From Haplosporangium gracile (lineage: Eukaryota; Mortierellomycota; Mortierellomycetes; Mortierellales; Mortierellaceae): a stretch of 56,048 nucleotides of DNA. Shown piece after piece: positions 34,531-47,644 of this stretch. Location of the stretch: NCBI GenBank assembly GCA_015499985.1, contig JAAAUF010000064.1:225-56272 (forward strand). The letters run 5' to 3'. The notes beneath the pieces were generated by a model. The model was not told the DNA's origin. It saw nothing but the letters and a program-made list of their open reading frames with translations, and searched no databases. Each line of letters begins with the position of its first letter. The stretch's first letter is position 1. The position numbers were made by a program, and so were the translations under genes.

Positions 34531-37500
34531 TATGTAACAAAGAAATGAGAGTGAGCAGCAGCTACAAGCAAATAGATGCGAGTGTCGAAGTCAAGTGAAA
34601 AAATGGATAAAAAAAACAAGAATGAGCAAGGAGGAAGGTGAATGCAGGAAGTAGAGATGTAGGAAGGAAAAAAAGAGAAGAGAGAAAAGAGAGAGGAAGG
34701 AGAAGTGAGGAAGAAGGAGGAGTGAGCTATTTGGAGGCAGTGAGAGAGAGGAGGATGAAGGGCCAACCAAGTCTTTGAACGCAATCTTGCCTTTGCTCAT
34801 AGTCATAAACGGATCCTCAAAATATCGCGTCGAAGGAATGAGAGGAGACGAGACGAGACAAGACGAGGCGAGATGAGACGAGACGAGAGGAGTAGGAATA
34901 GGACAGGAGAGATAAAAGTAAGTATGATAAAGCCAGAGCCAAGGATGGACGACATGTAATAAAGGGCCTCATTCTAGGAGAGAAAAAATGAGTGAAAGGC
35001 GGGATAAATTGGGTAAAACTCACTGCAGCACAAACACATCGTATCAAGCCAAGATGCTTTTCTTGAGATGCAAGTGTCCATCTCTCTGTTAGAGGTAACT
35101 GAAAAAAGGGACCACGCATACAAAGGACTGGCAGAGGCACAGTTTTGATTTCCTTTTTTTTTTTGTTGATAAAGGAAAGTGTCTCCCCTTCTTTTTTTTT
35201 CATTCATTCGTCCATCCATTCATTCTCCTGAAAAAAGAGTCAAGAAAAGAAATAAAGGAGATGGTGTGAGAATAGAAAACGAGAGGGAAAAACACCAAAG
35301 AGAAAACGAAAAAAGGAAGTACAAGCATGTGAGATAGATGATGATGAACTGCACTCTGCAAGCTTACGTCGCAAAAAACAAGACACCAATAGTTAATACT
35401 TCGCGACCAGCGCATCCCACACACCACGCCGCAATGTCCGGAAGAGGCGCACGAACGGGCAACGAAAGGCTTTTTTTTTGGCCGGCCATTTCTTTCTTTC
35501 TTCTTTTCAGGGGAACAAAATCTTTCTTTTATTCACAACAGGAGAGGAAGAGGAGCCAAAGCGTGAAAAGGAGGGATATAAAGCAAGAGGAGGAAGACAC
35601 AACAAAAGTGAAGCGAGGACATAGCAGCCTTCCTCTGTTGAGCGGCTCATCATTTGCTCGTTAACCTCCAGAAACTACCATCTTTTTTTTTCGTTTTTAA
35701 GTCACTCACGCACACCCTCCTTCTCAATCCAAAATAGCTTCATGATGGAGCATAAGCGGCGTAAGCGCACATCTATTTGTCAAAATGTAGGAAAGAAAAA
35801 CATGGCAATTCAAGGATCATACTCTGTTCTATTTTCGCACAAAGAAAGAAGGAGGTGTTGACAAAGGACATAATGGTAGCGTACCAGTCCAGATCAGATC
35901 AGTCAGTATTTCAGTATTTGTTGTTTCCGTGATAGCAAGGAAGGTAAGAAAAATAAGGATGTGAACGACCCAAAGAAAAAAGAGCTCGAGTCTAACAAAC
36001 AACATGATGCCTAAATGGCAGGAGTGGCGTTTTGATTGGGTGGTGATATTTGAACAAATGCGCAGACGCGATTTACCCAATCGCGTTTGACGTGTCTTGT
36101 CTTCGTGTTTATGATCATTATGCTGAGGCTGCGCTCGATACTTGGTGGCGTTTAATAAAAAGGGTTCTGATCAGCTGAGCAAAAGAGAGCACAAACAAAG
36201 CAGGGCTTGCAAAGTCAGAGAAAGGATGAGAGGAGCGTAAACAAGTAAGTCTTCAAGCAACGGCCAACAGGAGAAACACTACATTGCGTTGGATGTCGTA
36301 TTTTGTTGATTCCTGTTTGTATTTCTCTTTTTAGGGTATGCTTTATCTTGACATGTAACAAAACGTCGCTCCTAAAGTAAACACCCGAGACAAAACATAA
36401 AAGCACAGCAGTAAACACTTTGATTATTTTCCAGCTGTCTTTTCTATAGACTTTTTTTCGTTGACACGCATGCATAACTGTATCCTTATAGAAAACATCG
36501 AATGGACATCCCGCGTTTCTACCCATGAGACGATCTTCTTAGAATTTACCAGCAGGATCGGAATAGAAAAAAGGTACATAAAAGAGGGTAGACATGCGGG
36601 CAGTAAAAAAAAAGAGTCTAAAAGAACGGCTGAATCTCATTAGCCAACTAATTTTGCTCTGAATTGAGGCATTGGTATGGGCCTATGAAGCAACCAAACG
36701 TACCGAATAAACGCAACAAGGAGGTTTAAGACTATTCTAAGCTCCGCAAATTTTCAAGGCGACTGCCTTTCGCCCAGCTCGCCTCTCCTTTTCTCTCCCA
36801 TCCCTGTTACCGAAGAAATACGAGATGGCGTCTTTTTTTCCATCTCTTCAGGTCTTATATTCTCGCAAAAAGAGAGGCTAAGAAGGAAGGTAGTAAAGAT
36901 CAAGCCGAGAAAGAAAATGATATAAAGTGAAGAAGAAGGTCAGAGGAGTTTATCCTTCAAAGAATGAATGACTACACATACATGCGCATGCACACAATAA
37001 CGGCGTGTTAGTCCTGGATCATCCTTGACAAGCTCGACAACAAAAGGCAGCAAACAAAGTGAACCTTTTTGGCAACTATCTCATTGTTTTTTTTTTGCAT
37101 TGAGCAAGTCGATCCCTGCAAGGAACTTCAGGATTGGTTGTCAACAAAGAAGTGTATAGTAAGGAAAGGGGGAGAAAAGAAAGGCCAAAACAAAGGCTGA
37201 ATAATATCATCATTAACATCATCAGGACAGAAACACAGACAACAGCATCAGACGACAGCAGAAGCAACATATACATCAACATTAAAAAAAAGGGAAAACA
37301 GTTGAACCATATTGCCTGCGTTTTGTCATGCCGTGTCTCCGTCCATTCCTCAAATCGCTTGGCCGACCGCCGTGCGCATCTCTTCCATTCCATGTTCGTG
37401 GCACCAACGCTCTTACCTGTTTGACGTTTGAAAAATTTGGGTTTCCATTTTGTTTGTTTTGGTGGGTTACATGTTTCTAGCACAAGGGGTGGTGGCCATG

Positions 37501-39033
37501 TCGGCCTGTTGGGTATTATGAGGATTTCTATCGACCAACTTGTGCCTTATTTTTGATGTTGTTTGCCGAAACAGCCGAATAATTGATTTGTGCGTGCGTG
37601 CTTGTATGCTTTATGTGTGACGCCGTACGTCGTTGTTGTATAATGGGCCAACCATCGCACCAGCGATCCTCTGAATCGGACAACAAGAGAACGAGCCAAA
37701 AGGGCGTGTATGCATGTTGTAGAAAGTATCATTATTGTGATTTACTCACGCTGGAATGGCGAACAAATCAACGTGGCATGAGGGTGCGCTGAGAGCGTGT
37801 GTAAGTGGCGATTTTCTGTTTTCCGAGGACGAACGAAAAAACTGGAAACGTGTCCGAGATCGATGGGTCGATCGATGCAGAAGAAAAGGTTGGACTGATT
37901 GCACTGAAATGCTTGTTAAAGTACCAAAACAAAGCAATACAATCGGCAAAACCTTTTAACACGGCTCACCCCTCTTTATACTCATCATGCTCTTGGGTAA
38001 AAAAAAAACCAAGCATTATTAAACTCTTTTCCGCAAAAACAATTGGCTCATTATATTTGAGAGAATGTTCCTCATCAAAGGTGAAAAGTAAGGATGGGGA
38101 CAAGGAGTAAAAGAGTAGACAAAGGAAGGCTTTGATTTTTCGTTTTCTTACTTTTTACTCTCTTTCTCTTTTGAGGATCAAAGTCAATCCCTTTTCCCTA
38201 TCTTTGCTAATCTCCATCTTTTGACTTTCCTTTGGAGCAAAAATCATTGCCTCTGTATGATTTAGCCTCGCCAGCCATCCACCTGAAAAATACGACCGAA
38301 AAGAAAAAAATTAAGAGTTGGCTGAGGCTTCAGAGTCAGGACAAACCGGTTTGAAGGACGAAAATCTTGGTATCCATCCCAACCTAAAGAAGATTAAGAG
38401 TGGTCAAGGCCAATCAAAATGTCTTCCAAATAAAGACCATCCTCCCTTCTCTCCTCGCTCACCCCTTCTCTATTTCCTCCAATCCCCGTTGTCAGTCGAC
38501 CCCAACAAGGTACGAAAAAAAAACTGTCTTTCTCCTACTCCCCCCATGTCTCCCTCTCTAATCCTCCACAAAAGCAGGTTAGGGCGGCTGTCGTACATGC
38601 TGCACACCCCTAATTCCGAGCGACAGGCGCAAATCAACCATTTCATGTACTCCCTTATTGCGATTAAACAATGGGGGCTTCTCTATTGTCCTTGCCTAAA
38701 GGTATTGCCGAAACCCCATTCACATTAAGAGAGAGGCAAAAAAACAACTGAGCTGGCTGGAGGAGGAAGGAGGACATCTGGATACAAATAAATACCACCT
38801 GGGGAACCCCTAGTTGTTCAAGACCTTTTGTTCTCCCCCTTCCTTTCACCTGGTTCCTTCACCTCTTCTCCCTCTTCACCCCTCTCTTACTTCTTATTCG
38901 CTTTACGACTAATTCATCCTCCATCCTCCTTCCTTCCCTTTCCTCTCCTTTGTACCTCGTAGTTATCTCTTTCATTTCCGAGCAACTTTTTCCAATTTAT
39001 TACTGCCTTTTTTGAACACTCGGACAAACAAAA
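34531..39033. other. 4.5-kb spacer, no gene recognised
   Basis: This is the longest gene-free stretch in the window, with divergent start codons on both sides (giant gene, minus; MFS transporter, plus). It has a GAGAC/GACGA-rich repeat near 34846-34892, several A or T runs, and an inverted repeat at 36066-36086. Open frames reach at most ~136 codons and none looks like a known protein. A non-coding RNA or an unrecognised many-exon gene cannot be excluded. Confidence 0.5.
36066..36086. repeat. Perfect 8-bp inverted repeat
   Basis: The arms ACGCGATT and AATCGCGT flank a 5-bp loop TACCC. Related pieces (ACCCAATCGCGT and GACGTGTCT) recur in an intron of the BTB-like gene at 46367-46406. Confidence 0.6.
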
Positions 39034-41075
39034 ATGGGTTCTCACGCACAATCACCCTCGGTCCATTCCGACAATGCGACCGTGGTTATCGGGTCCGAAA
39101 AGTCACATTCTAATGTCGAACCCTCATCATCCAACCCCACCCACATCACCAACGGTGAAAAACAGGAATACGTCGAAACATCTCGTGGCGAAAAGGAGGA
39201 AATTATTGACGACCAGGAAGTCGCTGGAACTGGTAGCAAACAAAACGTGGAGGTTGCACCCTCGACCGCCTCTTCTTCCAAGGCGTCAGTTTTCCATGAC
39301 AGCCTCGACCCTGGCCCACACAACCCAGCCCATGAGGACTTTGTGCCCATGCCCTTTAAAAAATTGATGCTCGTCTTTACGGGATTGATGCTTGGAATTT
39401 TCCTCGCCTCGCTTGATCAAACGATTGTCTCGGTATGTTCCACCAAGATTGCGGGCGAGTTCAATGCCTTGGATGAGATTCCTTGGATCGGAACCAGCTA
39501 CCTCTTGACCTCGACCACCTTCCAGCCCCTGTAAGTTTGACTCTATTGAAATGAAAATTGAGCGCGAAACTGGCTGATGAACAAATGAACTGACACAATA
39601 GATCACTAAAACGCGTATTGTTTCATATCACGATAGGTACGGAAAGGGCAGTGACATCTTTGGTCGTAAGTTGACCTTCCTGTTCTCCATCAGCGTCTTC
39701 TTGATCGGTTCGGCTCTCTGCGGTGCCTCCCAAAACATGATAATGATGATCATCTCCAGGTAAGGATGAACAGTTTTGTCTTTTTCATTTGTCACAACAA
39801 TAATTGGAAGTCGCATTTCATTCAAAGTAATATTAACATGTAACCTGTTCTCTTTTTTCAACGAAATTTAGAGCTGTTGCTGGAATTGGTGCAGGAGGAA
39901 TCATGTCGATGGTCATGATCATTATCACCGACTTGGTATCGCTCAGAGATCGTGGCAAGTACCAGGGTATCATCGGCGCAGTCTTTGGCTTCTCTTCGGT
40001 CCTCGGTCCTCTTCTTGGAGGTGTCTTCACCGATCACGCTTCCTGGCGCTGGGCTTTCTTCATTAACTTGCCTATCGGTGCCATCACCCTTGCCGCTGTT
40101 GTCAAATTGCTTCACTTGCCCCGCGCCAAGGGTTCTCTCCGCGAGAAGCTTGCCCGTATTGACTTCTATGGAGTCATCGCTCTGGTAATCGGTCTTGTTC
40201 TCCTCCTCCTGCCTTTGAACTGGGGTGGCAACACCAAGGAGTGGAACGATCCTCTGATTATCGGTCTCCTCTGCGGTGGTATCGCCGTCATCCTTATCTT
40301 CTGTTTCATCGAGGCCAAGGTTGCTGTCGAGCCCATTCTCCCGTTCCGCCTGTTCAAGAGCCAGACCAACTCTGCCGTCTTTGCTACCTCGCTCTTTATC
40401 GGCATGGGCTTTTTCGGTATCATGTTCTTTATGCCCTTGTACTTCCAAATTGTCCGTCAAGAGTCTGCCACCGCATCCGGTCTTGAGATGTTGCCCCTGA
40501 TTGTCGGTCTCTTGGTCGCCTCGATCTCGTCCGGTTTCATGGTCTCCAAGTGGGGACAATACCGCCCCTTCATCTGGATCGGGCTTGCCCTCTCGACCAT
40601 CGGTACCGGTCTTTTGGTACTCTTGAAGAAGGACTCTCCTCGCGGCATGGTTATCGGCTTCTTGTTCATCAACGGCTGCGGTCTCGGCTTCTCGATGCAG
40701 ACTGTCATGCTCGCTATCCAGTCCTCGGTCGCAACTGCCGATATTGCTATCGCCACCGCTAACGCGACCTTCTTCCGTACTGTCGGCTCCGTCTTTGGAG
40801 TCGCCATTTCCGGAACCGTCTTCAACAACTCCGTCAAGACCAATATCCAGCGCCTACTAGACGTGAACCCCAAAATTGCCATTGTCCTTAAAGACTCGTA
40901 CGCGGTTAACGACTTTGATGAGAAGACCAAGGCCGAGATTCTCGATGTCTTCATGGTTGCCCTCAATAAGGCCTTCACTGTCTGCATTCCCTTCATGGGT
41001 ATTGCCTTCTTGTGCAGTTTAGCCATCCAGCACAACAAGTTACGTAAGGGCCTTGGACCCACCCCCATGGAGTAA
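39034..41075 (+). CDS. MFS transporter, DHA2 (14-TM) drug:H+ antiporter type
   Basis: This plasma- or vacuolar-membrane proton antiporter would export drugs or small metabolites. Inferred exons 39034-39530, 39637-39759 and 39872-41075 join in phase to 607 aa. A ~108-residue hydrophilic N terminus precedes the membrane domain. The first helix ends in the DHA motif LDQTIVSV. Loop 2-3 has motif A as GKGSDIFGRK. Helix 5 has the antiporter motif near GFSSVLGPLLGG, preceded by RAVAGIGAGG, and the next loop has WRWAFFINLPIG, a hallmark of the 14-TM class. A large block of C-terminal helices reaches GVAISGTVFNN. Substrate cannot be predicted; siderophore and aflatoxin-pump relatives belong to neighbouring groups. 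A C/T-rich 5' leader supports the start. Confidence 0.93.
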
Positions 41076-44000
41076 AAACACGAAGGAAAGGCAGGGCTAG
41101 GAACTACTACCTAATCAATAGATAAACATACGCATTCTCTTTTGCTTTGTATCATACACACACACACAACATACCCACATATCTTTCCATCTATTCTTCA
41201 ACTTATGAAACAACAAGCGAATAATAAAAAATACACAACAGCAAAAAAAAAAAATAGTGGCATGTGTTCATGTGTTTATGCAGCAGTTGCCTTCGTTGCT
41301 TCTTGATACTGTCTTGCTTTTCAGTCAATCCCGTTTTTCATGCGCAGGAGTTGCGTCTTTCTTCCTAGGCTAGAGAGCAGTTTCTTTTCTTTCGTGGAAG
41401 ATTCTCTGCTGTATTTCGAAGAAACTTCGGTAGCATGTGTGTTCATGATGCAAAAAAAAGATAGGGGATAGGGGTAGGGGCTGCGAAAAGAAAAAAAAAG
41501 ATTTACATGCATAGGGAAGAGGCGAAAAGGGGTTCTATTTGGGATGCATCTGGTTAGAAGGAAGGGAGTCATCGAAGAGTCAAGAATAGGGGTCGGATCG
41601 ACGCCCGATGAGTATCTTTTTGTTTCCCTAGTGCGTTTGGCCTGGGGGAAAAGGGTTAGATCAGCAAACAGGTGTTTTTTCTTTGTGTTCTTTGTGCCTG
41701 AACTCTGAAGTGAATGGAAAGGAGAAAAATCGAGTAGGATGAATTTTGCAGGAGAGAACAAACGGGAAAAGGCAGGCTAGCAGAAAAAACTGCATGCAAG
41801 TGCCAATGAAAAGAGCGGATGAGAGAAGGAGGCTAGAAGTGGCCATCATAAGAATGGGATGAATGTAAAGGTACATGACAATCCCTTTTTTTTTTTGCCA
41901 GTTTCCGCCCCCTCTGAAATGAAGGTCCTTTTCTGTTTTCGTCTGAAGTGTTGCATATCTTCACATACTTTTTTTTTTTTACCCCTCGAAGCGGGGAAAA
42001 AATTGAAGTGATGCACACGACAGTAATTTCTTTTCCTCTTCCATGATTCCTTTCTCGTCTTTATTTTTTCCGTCCTTCAAGAGCTGGCCATGCAAAGAAA
42101 CATTGCTATCGAGGGCCTGATGCATCAGTTGCAGCAAGCATTAACACTGAGATTGAGAGTGAGATCGGAATTGGTATTTTTTTTGTTCTCTTGCTTCCCA
42201 CACTAACAACAGAAAGAACATGGTAAAAAGCGCTTTGTCCCTTTTTGATTGATTTCCGGCGAAAATGACACAAAGCAATGAAAATCGAACGAGCCCAACG
42301 GAACCAGCCAACCGCCATCCTCTCTTTTCTCCCCTCGCTCTATCTCTGTCGACTATGCTTGTCTATTGACATACTTGCAATATTTTCGCCTCTCTCTTTC
42401 GAGAAGAAAGCAAAGGAAAAAAAAACACCAGCAAGATAAGGATACATTTATTGCTCTCTTTGGTCACAAGTAGAGGGGCGATTGTGCAACTTGCCAGTTT
42501 TGTCTCCTCTTTTGACGCGTATTTTCGCATGCTCCACCGTGATTTTTTTTGCTCTTCTCTGTGTATATGATATATTTGCAGGCCATAGCCATTTGTTCAA
42601 TTGGGTGTTCTATGGGTTCATTGTCCACCTCTCATCCTATTTTTGTTTGTTTGTTTGTTTGTGTGCATTTGAGCGCACTCAAGAAGTGTACAGAAGTATA
42701 CTTTCCCAGAACCTTTTGTTGTGTTGTTGTCGCTGTTGTTTTCTTCCTTTCCTTTCCAAATCCCTTGACCAGTTGTTGTTCTTCTGAGGCTGTCCTTCAA
42801 TGAGTTCCTGCTGTGGAATTGAGTATGGGTGTTTGTTGTTCGTTGTCTTAGTTTCGCTATTCAGTTTGTTGTGGAAGTTTGCCGCTTGGTTGGTTTTGTT
42901 GAGCCCCTGAGGTATTTTTTTTTTATTTTTTTGTGGTCGTCACCACTGAATGGGAAAGAAGGAGAAGAAGACGAAGAAGAAGAAAACAGTCGCTGGAGGA
43001 AGGAAAGAGTACTAAAAAGCCTCTTTTTTCCATAGGAAAAAGAGGCGAACGAAGAGCTGGATTTTTTGGGATAGAAAACGATCATGCAGGTACCTGTGTA
43101 TAGTATTGTCCTTCCCGTGGCTGAATAGAGATGTTCAGTAAAGTGGCAACACCCGAGGATCTGGGAATGAGGGCGGGCGTGACAGTGAATCACCAAAAGC
43201 AGAATTATTATTTTTTTTTCCTAAGAACGACAAATGCGGGCATTGATCTAATATAACTGAAAACAGCCGCGCGTTAGCAGAAAGAGTACGCATTTCTCAA
43301 TGTGGACTGCAAAGAAAAGAGCGAAAACGTGCGAGCGCATGAGAGCGAAGGGAAGGGAACGGAAAGATGGCTGTGGCGGCAATAGGTGACTGAGGATCAA
43401 TTATTACGCGAGAATATTGGCTTATGTGAGTGTATGGTAAACCGAAGGGGAAGCAACACAAAGAGAGAGAAAAAGGGGGAAGGAGTTGGTGGCGAGGGAC
43501 CGGATGATTTTATTCTATTGTTTTCGTTAACTTACTCTTTTTTCCTCACAAGGATGATGTCAAGGTTGTGGTTATTCTCGCGGATGGATGTTATTGAGTA
43601 TACAAAAAGAAATAGAAGGACATGAATAAAATATGATGATGTGGAAAGCGATGGGCATGACAAAGACAAGGAGGGCTAGTTCACCTCAACACTGTTGTTT
43701 TTGTGTTTTGTTTTCCCTTCGACCGATCACTCTTCGTTTCCGTGAGTGAGTAGAAAGCGAGTGAGTGAATGAGATAGACAATAGGCAAGAAGAGACAAGA
43801 AGAAGTGAAGGACGAACAGGACGCGCCGTCGCTGAATGCTCGCACTTTGATGTCTATAGTCTGTACGCGGTAACGTATGTGTTGCGCCTTGACCTTGTCT
43901 CGCCCTCTCAACGAATAGAACTTGTTCCAATTGTCTTGAAATACAATGTCCGAAGAATGAGGGTCAAGTGTGGGGATTATTACCATGTTCACCTTTACTC

Positions 44001-44436
44001 TATTTACCTCCTAAGCAGTACCTTGCTAGTAGTAATTCACAACCCCTGACTTTCTTTCCTTACCATGCCACTGTGTCCTCATTCCTTCATTCATTCGGCC
44101 ATTGCACACATACTCCATTCCGTCTCTCATTTGCAAAACAAACACCCCTGTTGCTCATTCCGCGCACTCTATTCAACTGAGTGGTTTTTAGTTCAAGTCA
44201 ACCGCGCGTTTTCTTACTTTCTTTCTTTTTTTTTGCTTGTTTTGCTCGTCTTTCCTCAACAACATAAATGCCGCCTTTTCCGCTTTTCTTTTTTTCGTTT
44301 TCTTCTTGCTTCTTCACTTCCAGTCCTCGTTGTCTTCTTTTGTTCACATCATATAGATATACCCTATACACAGATTCATCCTTTACAGTGACACAGAACA
44401 AGTGACCCTTACCCCCTTCCACACAACCAACAAGCA
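41076..44436. other. 3.4-kb spacer, no gene recognised
   Basis: The MFS 3' UTR should lie at the left end; AATAAA and a run of A follow near 41221-41253. The right end holds the promoter of the BTB-like gene, with C/T-rich sequence just before its ATG. Frames between are short, low-complexity and not like known proteins. Confidence 0.5.
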
Positions 44437-46759
44437 ATGGGATCCGTCATGGCTGACCGCCACTTCCAATTCAACTTCTTCCCTCAGTCGCCTCTCTCAT
44501 CTCACCTTTTCAACACCACCACTGACGATAATAATAACATGTGTACCAGTTTACCGGCAACTTCATCTTCATCTTCATCCTCTACGACCTCTCCTTCCTT
44601 CCCTTCTGAACATCAAGGACAGCATCATCGCCATCACATCCACCACCACAGCCATCATAAGCATAATGCACACCAACACCACAACCAAGCACAAATCCCA
44701 ATCTCATCACCATCTACTGATCAGAGTTCAGGCGCCACTCCTTCTTTTCCTGTCAATGACAAGAAAGCCGGCTGCAGTGACGGCGGTGGTTCCCTCCCGC
44801 CTGACACCTACTTCGCGCACGCGGTTGCAAAGTATCTCCTCCCGGAGGGCGCCAATATGTTTGGACGAAGATCGGATGCCAATTGCATACTCCTTGTTGG
44901 GCACGTTCAGTATTATGTTCACGTCCCAATGCTCGCCGTAAGTGGCTTTTTTCTTGTTTTATGCAAGAGACGGAAACGAAAACCGATGACAACAACAACC
45001 AACCCTCTTTCCCTTCAAACCCCTGCTCCCCTTCTTACTACGATCTCACGCGTCGTCTTCATTATTAAGCTTTTTTTTTTGTGGGCCAATGTCTTTTTCT
45101 TCTTTCGCTCCCTGTGTCCTGTGCTCCTATGTTCCTGTGCTCCTGCGTCCTTCGCCCTTGGATTTTTGATTCCCAAGCAACTTCCTCCCTCCTCTTCCCC
45201 TATCACCCCTTACTTCCTTTCTTTTATCCAGCCCCGCCTCTTTGCTCACTACCTCCTTTTTTGCCTCCATGGTTGTTGTTTTGAGCCGTTCGTCATTTGT
45301 TTACCGTGTTTTGCCGTGCCTTATTGATGCAATTTCAACAAAAAAAAACCAACCTCTTCCATCCCTTTTTTGACCATGCAAAAGAATAACAAAAATGGAG
45401 CTAGCATAGAATGGGTGCATTGATCATCGAGGGAAAAACCACCTCTTCTTTCTCCACGCCAAGGATGGATGAAATGGATCGGATGATTGAAAAGGTCGAT
45501 ACATGGTATGAACAGTGTGTTTCATTCAACAAACTAACCTTAATCACGCTTTCCCCCTCTTTCGCTCTCTTTTCTCTCTCTCTTTCCCCTCTGCTCCCAT
45601 CCATCTATTTTTTTTTTTATCTGCCGAAACAATAACGATGATGGACTTTTAATTTTAGTCTCGCTCTCCAACGTTCAGAAAGATATTCACTGACATGATT
45701 GATAATGAGGCATGGGGACCCAACAGCGATAATATGAGCGATGACTACAGCAGCAACAGCAGCAACAGCAGCCACTACGAGCAGCAAGAGAATCTAGACT
45801 TTAGCCATGGCGATGATGATCATGACTATAGCGAACACAACCCGCTGTCGGGAGAGGTGGAAAGAGGCGAAAGGGGTTGGAGTACGCATGCATCAACATC
45901 AGCGTCCTTGTCCACGTCCATAACAACAACAACAACAACAACAATTTCAACAACGTCCATGTCAACAACACCAACCGCCTTAATAGCGTCGACAACAATG
46001 GATGCTGATTCGTCTATGGATGAAGACCAGGATGATTGTTATGAGGACGACGAGGATGATGAAGATGAGGAGGAGGACGATGATGGAGATGAGATAGAGC
46101 AGCAGCAGGTAGCATTGGAGGACGAGGAACAAGACTTGCCAATACTGACATTGCCTTTTGCTGACCCTGAGGGCAGTCGGTTTGATGAACTATTATATTG
46201 GGTAAGTTTTTACAATGGATCACAAAGTGTACATCCATTAACAGAAAAAATGCTTTATCATGGGGCTTGGAGGAAAAGAAGAGAGTGAAGGGTGACCGTT
46301 GGACAAAGAGACGATAAACCGGGGAGATGGTTCAAACTAAATCAATTCCGCGCGAATGCGATTCGAGACGTGTCTCTTCGTCAATACCTAATTCACCCAA
46401 TCGCGTCCAAATGGACGGTGATAACAAACAAAAGGAGAAAAACAAAAAAGCAATTGAATGCATGTCCTTCAACAAATAGCTAATCCCGTCCTCTGTGTCT
46501 TTCTATTTTTCCACACCTATCCCTACTTCAGATCTACACAGACGAAAGCGACCGGTGGCTGACCCACTTCACCCCCCAGAACTACGCAAGTATCCTTCAT
46601 AACATTGCCCTTCTCAATCTAGCCACCCCGACAGTTTTGGCCATCTGTCGAGCGTTCGAGCAGTCTCCCGCCAACGTAGAGGGTCTTGTCCCTCAAGGGG
46701 AGGCGGATGAGTATTTTATGTTGTCATTACCACTTTCTTTTCCTCTTCCTCCTCCCTAG
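44437..46759 (+). CDS. BTB/POZ-like domain protein split by acidic insertion
   Basis: Inferred exons 44437-44937, 45659-46201 and 46532-46759 join in phase to 423 aa. The N terminus (about 1-130) is Ser-, His- and Asn-rich. A BTB-like core then starts: DANCILLVGHVQYYVHVPML, and across the splice SRSPTFRKIFTDMI. This fits the pattern of a strand, then xVHxxxLxxRSxxFxxxF. Next comes a ~150-residue Asp/Glu/Thr/Ser-rich insertion with long acidic runs. The core resumes at FDELLYWIYTDESDRWL, NYASILHNIALLNLATPTVL and AICRAFEQ, which matches the later BTB helices. Such proteins usually mediate dimerisation or act as Cul3 adaptors. No Kelch, MATH or other partner domain is present, so the role is unknown. 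Exon 3 extends a few residues past the BTB fold to the stop. Confidence 0.75.
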
Positions 46760-47644
46760 CTGAAAGATGCGACGCAATTTGTAGTTTTATTTCTTTTTTT
46801 CATACAGTTGTATGTATATCAGGACAGACAACGAGAAGTAAAATATGGATTTTGGCACCCATGAATAGATGGTTCTTCTTTTGTGTTGTGTTCTGTGTGT
46901 TACGAAGGGGGTTGATTTTTTATTTCTGGTTCTTTTCTTTGACGACGATGATAGACCATGGACGATGGTTGATGGTGATGGATGACGGGATAGATGTTGA
47001 TGAACGGACTACAAAACAAACAAACACACATCAACACGAATAAGGGGTGAAGGGGGATGAGTTGAAGTAAAAAAAAAAAATTGGGAGGCGATCAAGAGAC
47101 GATGATAAAAAACATGAAGAGTCAGTGAGAAACGACAATACAAAGTACAGTGCAGCTCACAATGAAATTTTGCAGGGTGCGTGCATTGTTGCTTTGTTAT
47201 TCGTCCTTTCTTTCCTTCTTTTTTATTTTTCTCGGGACAATTCGATGAGGAAACGGAGTAAGGAGTAGGGGTAAGGGGTAGGGGAGGGAGGCGAAGGGTT
47301 GTTTCTTTCATTGATCTCCCTCAACCTTCTCTCATAGTTGTCGCTCTGTGATAGTTTCAGGCCTCTATTTTTGTTTTTCTCGTTGAGTCGAGGTCGTTCG
47401 TTTGTTTCTTCATATAGGAGAAGCAAGCGTGGTGCTAGTGGGAATATGGACGCGAACGTGTCGCGACGACGCGTTGTGATATCAGGCCCGATCTGATCAA
47501 TATGTAAACGGCGCCGTTATCAGTGATCACTATCCAATAGATGATAAATACAAATTTTATTTTTACTGTCGTTCAAGCCTCCAAATTCATTTGAGCCCTC
47601 TATCATCAATCCACCCGCCTCATCCTCCTCGTCAAACACCACTC
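46760..47644. other. Convergent spacer between BTB-like and PPN1 genes
   Basis: This 885-bp region holds the 3' ends of two convergent genes. It contains a 12-bp perfect palindrome, AACGGCGCCGTT, at 47507-47518, within a CG-rich patch (47451-47520) that stands out from the A/T-rich surroundings. No gene seen. Confidence 0.5.

Noticed and set aside
34817..34900. GAGAC/GACGA-rich stretch as a CRISPR-like or regulatory array
   Set aside because: The units are 5-10 bp, irregular and without spacers; it is simple sequence upstream of the giant gene.
37076..37483. 135-codon minus-strand frame with a hydrophobic middle
   Set aside because: The hydrophobic run comes from an ATC/AAC-rich repeat-like stretch. 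No neighbouring exon or promoter supports it.
38318..38728. 136-codon plus-strand frame upstream of the MFS gene
   Set aside because: It has no known motif, and lies in the C/T-rich leader region of the transporter gene.
44938..45327. Extension of the first BTB-gene frame to a 296-codon protein
   Set aside because: The conserved core breaks at the GTAAGT donor at 44938 and resumes in phase at 45659, so the extension is intron sequence.
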